Notes: a model not told the origin generated them from the letters alone. Positions 24,501 through 35,102 are shown, counted from the first letter of the stretch. The stretch is DNA of 64,000 bases from Pythium myriotylum (GCA_023091665.1 JALJCQ010000013.1:2852001-2916000); one strand, 5' to 3'. Program-made: numbers and translations.

Positions 24501-26693
24501 CGCATTCTTGCACTGCTGAAACAAGAACTTCATGACGACTGGTCTGTGACGGATAGAAATGGGCGATTCCACGAGCCCAAGACACAATTGCGTGCTCGCG
24601 GACTTGTGTACCGAAGGATCGTGCGACCAGCCGCGCATCACTGGCCGACCATGAACTGGTGAACAGGAAATTCTGCGGAAGATCGCAGTCTGAAGGCTCT
24701 TGATCCCCATCGGAGTCCTCTTGGATGCACTGCTCTACAAGAGCCTTGATGCTTCCTACCAGTCTATTACCTACGCCAGGAGAAGAATCTTCCTGCTGAG
24801 AAACAATTTGACCCAGCCCTACCGACGCTGGAGACATGTTTGCAACCTCAACGTGAAAGAGGTGAGCTTCCAGAGCGCGCAGCAACGCAAAACGAGAACA
24901 CGACACGAATAAACTCCAAATCGCGCTTTCGCGCTCACCCTCTCCCCACCTAGGCGAAGAGGACATAAGATCACGTAGAATGGAGTTGATTAGCATGAAG
25001 GTCAGAGGGTGAGGCTGCACTGACGAATTGCTGGGTAGTATGCCATTTCGGCATGATTCAAGGTATTCGAGGCAAAGCTGGCTGACTTGAGCAAGCAGAC
25101 ATACTGCTGCAGTAGCGAAGTTCACATCAATGCCCTCAACTGGTAGAAGAAATGGACCCATGCCAAGAATTTCATCAGTCGAAAAGCGCTCGGGTCGTGG
25201 CAGACTCCCTTCTGAAGGGTTCGGGGTTGTCGGGCTTGTCAGCATAGCTGTATTGGGACTCAAATCACCATCGGTTTGGTCCCTGTTCATCTCTGGAGAT
25301 AGCGACAATGCGATCGCTCTCGCCATGAGAGCATCCTCATCAACGCCATCGGCGCCTTCGGTTTCCCCTGATGCACCTACTTCATCATCTTCATCGTCAT
25401 CATCATCATCCTCGTCCTGATCATCTCGTTCGTCTTGATCATCGTCCCTGTCTCCATCAACATCACCGAAGTGACTTAATCGAGCACGTAACGAGCTTAA
25501 CGAGTCTGTTTCAGCCTCTACATCCATTGTCGTTGTCGCTGCATCAGCGTTGGTCGTTGTCGAATTGGATTGCGTGGATTCAGCCCCAACATCAACTGAG
25601 ACAGAGGGTTTGGAACCTTCGGACGTCCCGTGCCCATCTTGAGACTGAGCTTTGACTTCACCAACATCGCGCTTGGGGTACTCGGGTGCTTTTTCACCTC
25701 GCAAAACACGGAGGTGCGACGCCAATGGGAGTGTCAAGTCGGCGAATTCGCCTGCATCCGGATCAATCCCCCATGCAAGAAGAAGCCTTGTCGCGAGCAA
25801 TAAACTCTGGATCGTACCATCAGCAATTGCCCTGGCAACGAACCTCGCGATGTTCACTTTCATCTCCTGTGGTAATAATCGGGGAGCCGAGAGATCAGGA
25901 GAGAGCATCGAGTTGATCGAAGCTGAAGAAAAGCTTGACCGGTCTTTCCGCTCCCGATCCTTCCGCTTTTTCTTCTTCCGCTTATCTTTCTTTGGATCAA
26001 CTCCCGTTACTAGTGGGTGACACAAAATCGCACCATAGAGCGTAGGATCAGACTCGCGCATTTGTGCTATCATTGTGTTGAACACTCGATCATCGATCTT
26101 ATCATGCAGCAAGCGCGCATGAAGTCGAGCCAATTGTCTAGCAGGATCTGTTGCATCTTCAAGTCTCTCCCCGTCCTCTTCATCGTCACCGGTCTCTGTG
26201 TCTTTGTCATCATCTCGCTCGCTCTCACCGTCTCGTTCTTTATCGCGCTGCTCACGAAACTCGCGGCTGCTGCCGAGTGCAAACTCGATGTCCGATTTCG
26301 CTTCCATGAAGAAGCGCGTGAGCTCTTCCACACGCTGGCGACGCGCGGCATCGGCACTGAGCAGATCCTCCTGCTTGCCCGTAAGCGTTGTTTTCGGGAG
26401 CGTTTCGAGCTGCTTCTCCGGTTCGCGCTCGAGCTTCACGGTTTGAGCGCGCCCTTCACTCGCGAGAAACTCGAGCGACTCGGCGGTCAGCACGTTGTTG
26501 CGGTCGCTGCAGAGCGCCGAAAGCTCGCTCTGGCACCTCATCAGTTAGTGGTTACGATCGTTCGGCTCCTCAGGTCAGCGGGAGCACGCACCATGAGACG
26601 CGCGTTGCGCGTGTCGAGGTTCTCTTTCTCCTGGGTCTCCTGCAGATCGTGGAGCACGCTGGTCTGGCGCTGCAGGCGCGGCGCGGCCGCCAT
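12510..26693 (-). CDS. Giant HECT-type E3 ubiquitin ligase with UBA, SPRY and MIB/HERC2 modules
   Basis: Three exons, 26693-26592, 26529-19768 and 19706-12510, give about 4,686 aa. Introns are 62 nt (GTGCGT..CCAG) and 61 nt (GTGAGT..ACAG), both phase 0. Rough domain order: SPRY near 955-1100; two UBA domains near 2520-2630 (MMEMGFPKEWCEVALARC and LAEMGFPHNWCKKALAAN); SPRY near 2690-2830; MIB/HERC2-like near 3490-3560 (GCRVIRGPNWKWRDQDGGEG); SPRY near 3720-3880; HECT from about 4320 to the end. The catalytic Cys lies in LPHAQTCFFALRLPAY, about residue 4642. HECT enzymes accept ubiquitin on this Cys and pass it to substrates. There are low-complexity acidic tracts near the N-terminus and an Ala/Glu helix near 3290. 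Size and modules recall HERC/HECTD proteins, but RCC1 repeats are absent. An upstream in-frame ATG at 26717 is an alternative start. Confidence 0.88.
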
Positions 26694-27519
26694 CCCGCGC
26701 GCAGTACTCACGCGCATGGCGGTCGAATCCCTCTCTCTCCCTCGCGGTCTCGGCGGCGGAGAGGGGACGAGTCGAGGGGTTCTCCCGAGGCTTCTTCGCG
26801 TTCTGTTTCCCCAGGGTGAAGCGGAGGGGAAATCCTCCCAGGCAGTCGGAGTGATGGTCGTCCCGAAAGGATCCAACAGCTGTAGCGCGGATGTACTGCA
26901 AGTGCACCACTAAGTACGAATAGAAGTCGGCCTTCTTCAACGTTGGTGGTCGGATGATGACATCACATGGTGGAAGCGGGCGGAGATGGATGACTTCACC
27001 ATGGGAAAGTTCCGAGTTCGAAGTCGGAGAAGAGAAGCAAAGGGCATGGGATCGGAGCTCGAGACCTCTGGATGCCAACGTGAGTTGCTTCTATCGCGAC
27101 CTGGAGGGTTTCCTGCTGGGGTTCGAGCGTCATACTACAAGGTAGGGACGGTATCCACAATCGAGCCAGGATGGTTCCAATATTAGGAGGACTCGCAAAG
27201 AAGCACTCGCGATAGAAGCGCTCATGCTCAGAGGGTGGACATGGTGTCTGCTCGGCGTAATCACTACGCCGGTCAAGTGAGTCGCCATACGCGATCTGAT
27301 GGTGTCAACTGAGTTTCGCTGAGCGTTCTCGCTAATTCGGCCAAGACGAACGGAAGACAGCAGTACCTACTTCAATCTGGTTCCTAAGTCGCTCGAAATG
27401 CGTGGCGTGACACGCTTTTGATCGCTGCGGGACGACTCATTTGTCACTCGACTCAAAATTACCACGTTCATTATAATCTCCCATTCAAAACACGCACGAA
27501 CATCCACACACGAGATGGT
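26694..27519. other. Intergenic region upstream of the HECT gene
   Basis: This 826-bp gap lies between the HECT start and the Ada1-like stop, both minus strand. Open frames on either strand are short and without recognisable domains. A good donor-like word (GTGAGTACTG) occurs on the minus strand near 26702-26711, just 5' of the chosen start, so an extra 5' exon or UTR intron of the HECT gene is possible. Confidence 0.45.
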
Positions 27520-28136
27520 TCAACGGCTCATAGATCTGCCTAATCCAATCAACAACTCAGCTGATTCGGTGTCAGGAGCCTCGTAGTGTCGGAGCGTGGG
27601 TTCAACCTTGATATCTACTGATCCCAACACGATTAACATGATTTGACTCTGATCCAATCGAAAGCTCACTCACCGCCTGAAGTTTCAGATCCGCCGGATG
27701 ATGATCCTCCGGTGTCGTTGTCGTCAGTGTCGTTGATGTCGCCGGGGTCGCTGCAGTCTTGCAGCAGCGCGACGACGAACGCGTTGTGTAACATGACTAG
27801 TCCACCGCCAACCACCATGTCAGAGCCCAGCGCACTACGACGAGTGTAGCTCGCGCGTTTCCTACTGTTTTCAGCGCCCAGCAGGCGCTCAGCTGTGGCT
27901 TGGAACTGTTGGATCGACAACTTCGCGCCCAAATACTGCTGGAACGCGGCCCAGTAAGTGCGCCACGCGTCGCGATGCCTCCGCTGCAGCGCGCGGTAGA
28001 GCTGCGCCTTACACTCTCGCACGCGGCGCGTCGCCGTGGTCGACGCAGCCGTCGTCTGCATCGAGGAGCTCGACATCGAGGTCGGACGGTTCTCTTCGAG
28101 TCGATCGTTCTGGACTGGCGAAGCATGTCGGTTCAT
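27520..28136 (-). CDS. Ada1/TADA1-like subunit of SAGA coactivator
   Basis: Exon 1 starts at 28136 and the exon before the last ends at 27674. A 56-nt intron (GTGAGT..TCAG) leads to the last exon 27617-27520. A further 69-nt GT..AG segment (27865-27797) stays open in frame; if retained the protein is 186 aa, if spliced 163 aa. Removing it joins LLGAEN directly to IMLHNAFVVALLQDC. The helix RTYWAAFQQYLGAKLSIQQF plus L.LHNAF..ALL matches the Ada1/TADA1 core, where Ser/Ile-x-x-x-Phe helices precede a His-Asn-x-Phe motif. Ada1 is a structural subunit of the SAGA histone acetyltransferase. The C-terminal exon reads VDIKVEPTLRHYEAPDTESA. The middle is Ser/Asp/Gly-rich. Confidence 0.7.
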
Positions 28137-28527
28137 TGCACCCTTGCTTGTCTGTGTGCAGGCGATCCATCTCCACTGTTAAAAAACTAGACCCGGAAAT
28201 AGCGTGGACCACTTCAAAACAAAGGTCCTAGTGCAGGACGAATGCGAGTGTTGAAGTTCACCGCCGACGAGCTAAACATGGCGGCGCTGCATGGCGTGAG
28301 CTCTCACGCGACGCTGGCTGCTGCATGACAAATATAACTTGGTTCGTTACATATGCCGTTTTGCAGCATTGTGTGCTTGAGTTGACTAAGCGGTCCAGGC
28401 CGCCGACTCGTCCAGCCGGGGCAATCACGGTCGCGCAACGCTTCGCTCGAGATAGCCACTGGGAGCGCAATTTAGACACGACAGGCTCAATCAGCCCTCG
28501 CGGAGGGTTAAGACACACTCGATAGCG
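28137..28527. other. Divergent promoter region, no gene seen
   Basis: A 391-bp interval between the Ada1-like (-) and GRK-like (+) starts. A minus-strand open frame (28258-28707) overlaps the kinase exon and shows no domain. No CCAATCA word is evident. It probably carries both promoters. Confidence 0.45.
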
Positions 28528-30568
28528 ATGGGGTCCGGCGCGTCGATGGACGACAGAGCCTCCATGCAGACGCGTTCCAGAGTCGTCGCGGCACTCATGA
28601 GCCTTGCAAACAAGCCGCAACACGCCCCGCTTGTTGCAGCGAAGACTCAGTGGCGTATCGCAGCACCGTATGCAGGAACAGCGTCGGAACCAACCGGAAT
28701 GGAGCAAGAATTACAGCATATCTTGAATGACCCTGTCGGCCAAAAGCACATCGGCGCGTACGCGAAGAAAATCATGACTTCCGAGACGTTTTTCTGCTGG
28801 GTAGAAATCAAAGAGTTTCGAGAGGCCCCATCATTCGGCTATCGCAAGTCTCTTGCGAAGCTCATTCACAAAAAGTACATCAAAAGCGGTGCACCGATGG
28901 CGCTTGGGTGCATCACATCCGATCTCATCGACCTGTATGATGTGCGTGGATAGATACTTTCTGGGACTTGTGAAACACTTCTCATCCACGCTTTGCCTAT
29001 ATTTGCAGAAAAAAATCTCAGATATGGAGTCGGATCCATCGCTAATGACTCCCAACTTTTACGAGAAGCTGATGTCGCACATTACTGCTGACATGGTGCA
29101 CAACACGTTCATGCGATTCAAGATCTCACCGGAATACGACATCTACAAGAAGGAGATCAAAGACACCTACAACAAAGTCACAGTGGAGGACTTTGAGTAC
29201 TTGGAGTTGCTGGGCAGCGGGGGATTCGGTCGTGTTGTTCATGCAAGAAAGAAATCGACAGGAAAGCATTACGGTGGGAGATTGTTTATCTGCGCAGCAA
29301 AGTACTTGTTTTATTGATAGAGGATGACTACTTGCAGCGATCAAGATCCAGCTTAAGACCGGCTTGCTAGATGAACATCATGATCAATTGAGCCAAATCA
29401 CCTCAGAGAAGGATATTCTCCAGATTTGTCACAACCCTTTCGTTCTCGACATGCATTACAGCTTTCAGACATCTGCACATGCAATAATCGTCACCGAGCT
29501 TGTTCGAGGGGGTGATCTTGGAGAGGCTCTCAAATCATCCCGGGAAGGGTATCTTATCGAGGATCGTGTGCGTTTGTACGCTGCGGAAATCGGGCTCGCA
29601 TTAAATCACATGCACGAGCTTGGGCTGATTTATCGAGACTTGAAGCCAGGCAACGTGCTTTTGGGTGAAGACGGACACGTTGTACTTGCAGATATGGGTC
29701 TTGCTGCCGGTTTTGACACGTCGTGCATCAAGAAGGAGGAATCAGGGAGTACGAAGTACATACCTGTGAACGCGAAGTTTACTCGACGGAAAACGACAGT
29801 TGGTACAAGAGGCTACATGGCGCCAGAGATCATATCGGGCAAACTCGTGAAGCGTGATCAACGGCCTGGTTACACCTTTGCCGTTGATTATTGGTCTTTG
29901 GGTGTGACGATATTCGAGTTGATGTGTGGGTTCCAACCTTTCAGTGTATATTCCGGCGGTAACTTCTTTCAAGAAGTCGCGAACGAAGAAATTTTCCGTT
30001 TGTCACCGCGTACGCAGCACAAGATTGAGCTGCAGAAAATGGCTCAGGGCGTCACATTTCCGCCACACCTATCGAAAAGTGGGCAGGATTTCTTGAGGCG
30101 ATTGCTGGAAGTGAATGCCGACCAACGACTTGCATGTAATTGCGAGAAAGGATTTCAAGAGTTTATGGACCATCCTTTCTTTGACGGCATCGACTGGGAG
30201 AAGCTGATGATGAAGCATATCGACCCCAAGTACAAGCCAAGTGTGCCGCCGTTGACGGACAAGAAGATCTACAACTCATATGACCACATGATGTCTCACT
30301 TTGATATGCGAGACAAGGACTTCATTCGACGTAAGTCACGGCAAAAAGGAGGATGGTCTGTTTGCGTGCTGACTGAGTTCGTGTATGAACAGACGATTGG
30401 TATGCCGACCCCGACCCTGAAATGCAAAAGCATTTCGATACATGGGACTACATCTCCCAGTACACTTTGCGAGCAGAACTTGGTATCGCCAAGGAACTGG
30501 ACGAGACCAACATACCCTACAAGGTTCTCCAGCTTACTGGCGAGGATATCAAGAATCGCAAGAAGTAA
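28528..30568 (+). CDS. G-protein-coupled-receptor-kinase-like AGC kinase with RGS domain
   Basis: Four exons, 28528-28941, 29009-29273, 29338-30330 and 30393-30568, encode 615 aa. Introns are 67, 64 and 62 nt with GT..AG ends and agreeing phases. The N-terminus MGSGASM fits N-myristoylation. An RGS-like domain (about 60-180) contains LQHILNDPVGQKHIGAYAKK and ETFFCWVEIKEF. The kinase domain begins at about 205: Gly-loop LLGSGGFGRVV, ATP-lysine in YAIKI (about 229), catalytic loop YRDLKPGN (about 325), metal site DMGLA in place of DFG, and APE as MAPEI. GRKs typically carry DLG here, so Met is a mild variant. The order RGS then AGC kinase defines GRKs, which phosphorylate active receptors and lead to arrestin binding. 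A C-terminal extension follows the kinase. Confidence 0.9.
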
Positions 30569-31225
30569 GAGGCACAAGTAGTTCGTGCTGAGAACGTTGG
30601 CATTGTTCCAGACCTGTCCTCTTCGTAGACCATAGCCTGTAGTAATAGAGCATCTCTGCTCCTCCGTTCAGTGTAACAATCACTCGCATGAGTTGTGTGT
30701 GGGGTTCCTCAGATTAATGGTATTGGTTCTATGGAAGAGTTATCGTTCATTTGAACTCAGTGTGGTGGTACAATTATCATCACCGGAACCCCCCAGAAAG
30801 CACGATCCATCAACTACCAAAGGCTTTGCAATGCAAGCGCTGATGTCTCGGGCTCTTCAGGAAAAAATTAGAGTTGAGTTAGCGTCTCCTCGACCCGCGT
30901 CACGCAGGCCTCGACAGCTAGTGTATTTCCTCATCCTCAGACGCCCTCCGCTATGGCTGCTGCACACAGCCAGAGCCCGACATGTCCGACGGAGACTGAC
31001 TTCGAAAATGGCTGTGGTCGAGCCGAAGAGCTGTTCGCACCTCTCCATCGTGACCAGTCGATTCCAGCAAGACGGGCTGGACCCGTCTACATCAGACCCA
31101 TCTCAAGTAGCGGGTTTCAACCACCCGTGGGTTGAACCCATTGGAAAAAAGACATTTCTCTCAATGAAATGTCATGAAAGCGTTCCTATTATCTGCCAAT
31201 GGAATCTCAGACGTCGTCAACATGG
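30569..31225. other. Convergent intergenic region with palindromes
   Basis: This 657-bp gap lies between the stops of the GRK-like gene (+) and the coiled-coil gene (-). A long plus-strand frame (30693-31877) crosses it but has no domain and is antisense to the coiled-coil gene. Three inverted repeats cluster at 31071-31173 and are listed separately. Confidence 0.5.
31071..31173. repeat. Cluster of three short inverted repeats
   Basis: GACGGG (31071-31076) pairs with CCCGTC (31082-31087) over a 5-nt loop. GGGTTTCAACC (31112-31122) pairs with GGTTGAACCC (31130-31139) with one bulged T. GACATTTC (31151-31158) pairs with GAAATGTC (31166-31173) over 7 nt. The GGGT/ACCC theme resembles the inverted repeats at 51.3-51.6 kb. 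Confidence 0.55.
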
Positions 31226-31801
31226 CTACAACTCCGTCAGCTCTCGGTCCCCACGCTGCGATGTTTCAATGACTGGGCTTGTGTTCTGCTCCAGACCTTG
31301 CGGAATATGTTGCACCAGTGTCTCGAAACTGAGTCCGGGTCTCGCAATGGAAGGCGGGCGTTTGCTCGCTTTCCTCTTCTTGAGATGCATGTTAGCTAGT
31401 GCGATTTGTTGGAGACAAGTGGCAGTGAGCGATCGCACAGCGTTTGCCAGCTCGAGATTCTCCCGTACAAGACGCTCTTGCTCATTTGACAAGGGAGCAG
31501 CTCCAGTGTCGTTGGCCCGATGCTCGTCCGTCATACCGATTTCATCTGACAGGAACCTGGTACTATCGAATTTTCCCTCCAGACAGTCGGCGCCTGGAAA
31601 CAATTTCTTGGCTTTGGCGAGCTCCATGACTGCGTGGAGTGCAGAACGGAGCTCTCGATTGAGCAAAATTGCCACGTCAAGCTCGGTGGCAGCTAAGAAC
31701 TCTCGCTGTCTCTCGCTGGGTGTAACTGTTTGGACATCCCCGATTGCGGTAGTGGCTGATTGTCCTGTGGACGAGTGTGTAACTGGGTCGCCCTTGCCCA
31801 T
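31226..31801 (-). CDS. Hypothetical helical / coiled-coil protein
   Basis: A single exon of 191 aa. The start MGKGDPVTHSS is followed by a polar N-terminus. Long amphipathic helices come next (LDVAILLNRELRSALHAVME and NEQERLVRENLELANAVRSL), then a basic stretch (HLKKRKASKRPP). The C-terminus is polar. I recognise no family. The helical heptad pattern and absence of internal low-complexity support a real protein. It is divergent from the EF-hand gene across 362 bp. Additional exons cannot be excluded, since the N-terminus lacks a domain boundary. Confidence 0.55.
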   Translation of the reverse strand: MGKGDPVTHSSTGQSATTAIGDVQTVTPSERQREFLAATELDVAILLNRELRSALHAVMELAKAKKLFPGADCLEGKFDSTRFLSDEIGMTDEHRANDTGAAPLSNEQERLVRENLELANAVRSLTATCLQQIALANMHLKKRKASKRPPSIARPGLSFETLVQHIPQGLEQNTSPVIETSQRGDRELTEL

Positions 31802-32163
31802 ATCGCGTTCCTCGGAATGGATGCTTCACAGCTATTGTGAAGAAAAACATAAAAACTGTGGACACGAACTTTCCTGAGCATCTTCCACGACCGGCGATGG
31901 ACAGAAAATGACGCAGGATTCACTTGATTGAGGTCAACCCACATTATGGCATGGCTTTCGTTCCGACTCGATTGAATGAAAGCTGTGTGACGGAAACCAT
32001 ACTATGTTTTCCGTCATTTTGTCTATTTGTAGATGTCCTGGGCTCTTTCTCTTGGATCGAACCAGACCCTTCTAATTCATTCAAGGCGCCCCCAGACATC
32101 GGAACGGCTTCGGTGCAAGCGGCGCGAACAGTGGAGGTCGTCTCCAGCGCATGACACCGCCGC
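31802..32163. other. Divergent promoter region, no gene seen
   Basis: A 362-bp interval between the coiled-coil gene (-) and EF-hand gene (+) starts. It contains an inverted pair around ATGACGGA/TCCGTCAT-like words near 31988-32020 (tgtgacggaaaccat and ttttccgtcatttt). Otherwise nothing recognisable is seen. Confidence 0.4.
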
Positions 32164-33496
32164 ATGGGCGCGGTCTGGAGCTACGCGCGCGGCGAGAAGA
32201 CACTGCGGGAGGGCGCGTTTTATAAAGCATACAAGATTAATGACCAGCTTGGGCAAAAACTGCTGTCAGTAGGTATTGGGAAGAATCAACTCTTTGAGCT
32301 TCATGAGATCTTCAACATCATGGATCGAGGTATGCCATACCATAGCGTCGATCGCGGTTTTTAGATTTGCTGAAGGAACAATACCATTCCGCCAGACCAT
32401 TCCGGTGAGATCAACTTGAGCGAGTTCTTTAATTACGTTGGTGAGAACGCAGCAGTTTTTGCCTCTAGACCCACTGATCTGACGACGGCAACGAGCCGCA
32501 GATATCAAGCGCACGAGGTTCTCGGAGAAGGCCTTCAGCGTCATGGACCGCGATGGGAGCGGCGAAGTCGACTTCATCGAATTTGTCCTAGCTGTGTGGA
32601 ACTACTGTTCGTTCAATCGCTCGAGTCTTGTACGATACGCCTTTGATTTGTACGACACCGACAGCAGTGGAGAGATTGAACTCAAAGAAGCAAGCCAGTG
32701 TGTGCGCGAAATTTGGGGGAGCGAATGGGAGCACAATGCAAACGCGCAGAAAGTCATGGCTAAACTGGAAGGGATAATGCAGAGTACTGCTTCCGGTCGC
32801 TTGACGATCCAACTGTTCCAAGAGTTTGCACAACATCACCCGATGCTACTCTTTCCAGCTTTCCAGCTTCAGACAGAAATTCAGCACCGGGTCTTGGGTG
32901 AGCGGTTCTGGCAGAAAGCTGCCAAGCGCCGCTCCCAAATTGATCCCAAGGAGCTCAATTTCCACAACTTCGAGAAGCTAGTACATCTTTCCCATCAAAC
33001 TAGCCAGAAGCTTCTTCAGACGGTAGACGATGTCCTACACGACAACATTTTTGAGGAAATCCAACCGGCACCATTGGCTCGGAAGCGATCAAGTCTCCAA
33101 ACCGTCCTCACAAAAGTTAGAAGTCGAAGGAAGAAGGTCTTCTTAGAGTCGAAGGTGAGCACAAGTGAGCGAAGGGGTGATAACGAAGGTGACGGAAACT
33201 CGATAGTCACTACTTTCGAGTCTCCTGCGCCATCATCGACTTCTGCAAAAGCGATGAGGAACAAGTCGTCAGTGACGCGGCCACGAGTGGTGGAAACGGT
33301 CAGCCTTCCGCTTGCCAACGACTCCGTATCCTCATTCACCTCGAGTGGACCAATTACCGGGTCGACTCACTCGCCCAGTACTGAGTACCCGACAGCAGCA
33401 TCGCCAAAGAAGAAGAAAAAGATGAAGCCAAAATCTCATCTGGGAGCTGCAAAAGCGGATCTCGTCGTGGAAGATGTTCTGGATGGCAAGGCATGA
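32164..33496 (+). CDS. EF-hand calcium-binding protein, calcineurin-B/CBL-like with basic tail
   Basis: Three exons, 32164-32329, 32396-32440 and 32502-33496, give 401 aa. Introns are 66 and 61 nt with GT..AG ends, both splitting codons in phase 1. The N-terminus MGAVWSYARG fits N-myristoylation. EF-hand loops: DRDHSGEINLSEF (formed across the first splice), DRDGSGEVDFIEF and DTDSSGEIELKEA. The spacing FSVMDRDGSGEVDFIEFVLA then RYAFDLYDTDSSGEIELKEA resembles calcineurin B and recoverin relatives. After about residue 190 comes a basic helical region and a Ser-rich, Lys-rich tail (SPKKKKKMKPKSHLGAAKAD) not found in ordinary calcineurin B. A membrane-anchored Ca2+ sensor or scaffold is inferred. 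It stops 8 bp from the stop of the opposing longin-like gene. Confidence 0.85.
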
Positions 33497-33504
33497 GCCT
33501 TCCG

Positions 33505-34780
33505 TCACTCGCTCAGTCTTATTGACGTTCGAGCGAGTGGCTCGAGTGCATCAAGAAGGTCTGCGACTAGGGTCTTCATCCTGGATGCGTTACTCATCTG
33601 TAGAGTATCGAGTTGGATCATCAAAGAGCCACCACGTTTCCAGAACAGCAAATCCACACTTGCTTTGCTGGTCGAACACACCTCTGGGAGGTCCGGAATC
33701 GCGAAATTGCGCCATCTACCTTCCTGAAGGATGGCCGATGTCCCGAGTGTGCGAGTCGGTAGAATTACTGACGAAAATGTCTCCACCAACGGCAATACGT
33801 TATCCAACATTTTTTGCCCAAACTTAGGATGTCGCCACAGCTCTCTGAGGTCATTGTCACCATCTGGGACGGATGCAGTAGATGCTGGTATCACAAGCAG
33901 TTGCTGGAAGCTTTTCAACTCCGGAAAATGGATTACTGCATTCTTCTTCTTCGTCACGAAGGATGTGATGGCACTACTCGGCAGTCGAGCTCTTATCGAA
34001 GGGTATAGTTTTTTCATTCGCTGCGATGAGGCTGTGTGATCGCTCGTCAGTCGCGGAGACGCAATTTGCGACTCTTTGGATGCTGCTTCCTCGAGGATGG
34101 TGGTATCGTCAACGGTTGCACCCGGCGACGAAGAGTTGGTGTACGGAGCATAGTAAAAAAGAACGAATCCGCACCGCCCACTCGAATCGTACCCTTTATT
34201 GCGCAGGAATTCTGCATATGTTGATAGGCGGCTTTGGATCTCATCTCGGATTGCTCTCTCGCATGCCTCGATGCACAGACGAGACTAAATGCAGCAGACA
34301 GTGGTGACCGAGTTTTGTCGTGGTGACGGGAGACGCCTTCACGTACATTTTTGTTCAGCGCAAAAGAAAGTCGGGAATCGCTGTCTTGTACGTCGTAGTA
34401 GCTTGCGATGCGCTTGACCAGGGATCTATTGCTAGAGACTAAACAATCTCACTGGCTGCACTAACACAAGTCCGACCTCACCTCGCGACAGTCTCGTGGA
34501 GAGTCGGGTGCACAAACAATGCTATCAGCAGCCCCTTCGCGCGACTGCGCGCGAGCACAACGCGCTCCTCTGCTGTTTCAAACATTGTGATCGCGGGAAG
34601 CTCCTCTTTGCCGCCTGCGCCGTCGAGGACGCTGTCCCCTGCGAAGCTCTGCAGCGCGAAGAGCAGCGCGCCGAGATTCATGCGCTCGCTCCTCGGGTGG
34701 AGGCGGTCGAAGCGCGGGGAGAACGACCGTGAGTAGTGGAGCGCGCCGCTGCGCTCGGCCACGACGACGACCCCGTCCAT
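33505..34780 (-). CDS. Longin-like-fold protein, three exons, conserved hypothetical
   Basis: Three exons, 34780-34482, 34431-34347 and 34284-33505, give 387 aa. Introns are 50 nt (GTGAGG..CTAG) and 62 nt (GTACGT..TTAG), and phases agree. The exon 3 frame runs unbroken from 34284 to the stop. The first ATG is at 34780; the open frame upstream uses TTG. The N-terminus (MDGVVVVAERSGALHYSRSF, then a basic loop and LGALLFALQSFAGDSV) has the strand-strand-helix look of longin domains. A later helix reads CIEACERAIRDEIQSRLSTY and the C-terminal strand-helix pair is SLMIQLDTLQ..MKTLVADLLDALE. Longin-type proteins act in vesicle traffic and GEF complexes (MON1, CCZ1, HPS, Fuzzy). I cannot place it in one of these. 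Fold call by eye. Confidence 0.7.
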
Positions 34781-34837
34781 CGCACGCGACTCTCGAAGAT
34801 CCTGTGGAATCGCAAGAGGGAACCGGGGTTGAATACT

Positions 34838-34926
34838 AGCCAATCAGAGGCCTCGACAGGCCAAGGCAAACTGAGGTGGCCAATTCACCTCTATCGATTG
34901 GATAAAATTAGGGACTTTGGATTGGA
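34838..34926. promoter_or_regulatory. CCAAT-box cluster between divergent genes
   Basis: CCAATCA at 34840-34846, CCAAT at 34880-34884, and inverted ATTGG at 34897-34901 and 34921-34925. Four pentamers occur within 86 bp, between the longin-like gene start (34780, -) and the fRMsr gene start (35103, +). The remainder of the 322-bp interval shows no gene. Confidence 0.55.
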
Positions 34927-35102
34927 CAAAACCTAAAACCTCTTATAATACATGTTACGCCAAGTGAGCAGCCTGCATGTCGGAATAATACCTTGGATTC
35001 AACCTGTTATAGCACATAGAGAGGAGCTTGCGTCATCTTGGTTGTTGAGGAGATCACCAGCGTGTTCGTCTCCAGAGCCTGCCAGTCACGAACTGGAGAA
35101 GA

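Noticed and set aside
26575..27078. 167-codon minus-strand frame
   Set aside because: It lies in a different frame from the HECT first exon, is Arg/Ala-rich and has no domain.
28258..28707. 149-codon minus-strand frame
   Set aside because: It is antisense to the first exon of the GRK-like kinase and has no domain.
30693..31877. 394-codon plus-strand frame
   Set aside because: It has no domain, is rich in Ser/Arg/Cys and runs antisense across the coiled-coil gene (31226-31801), whose frame has better protein character.
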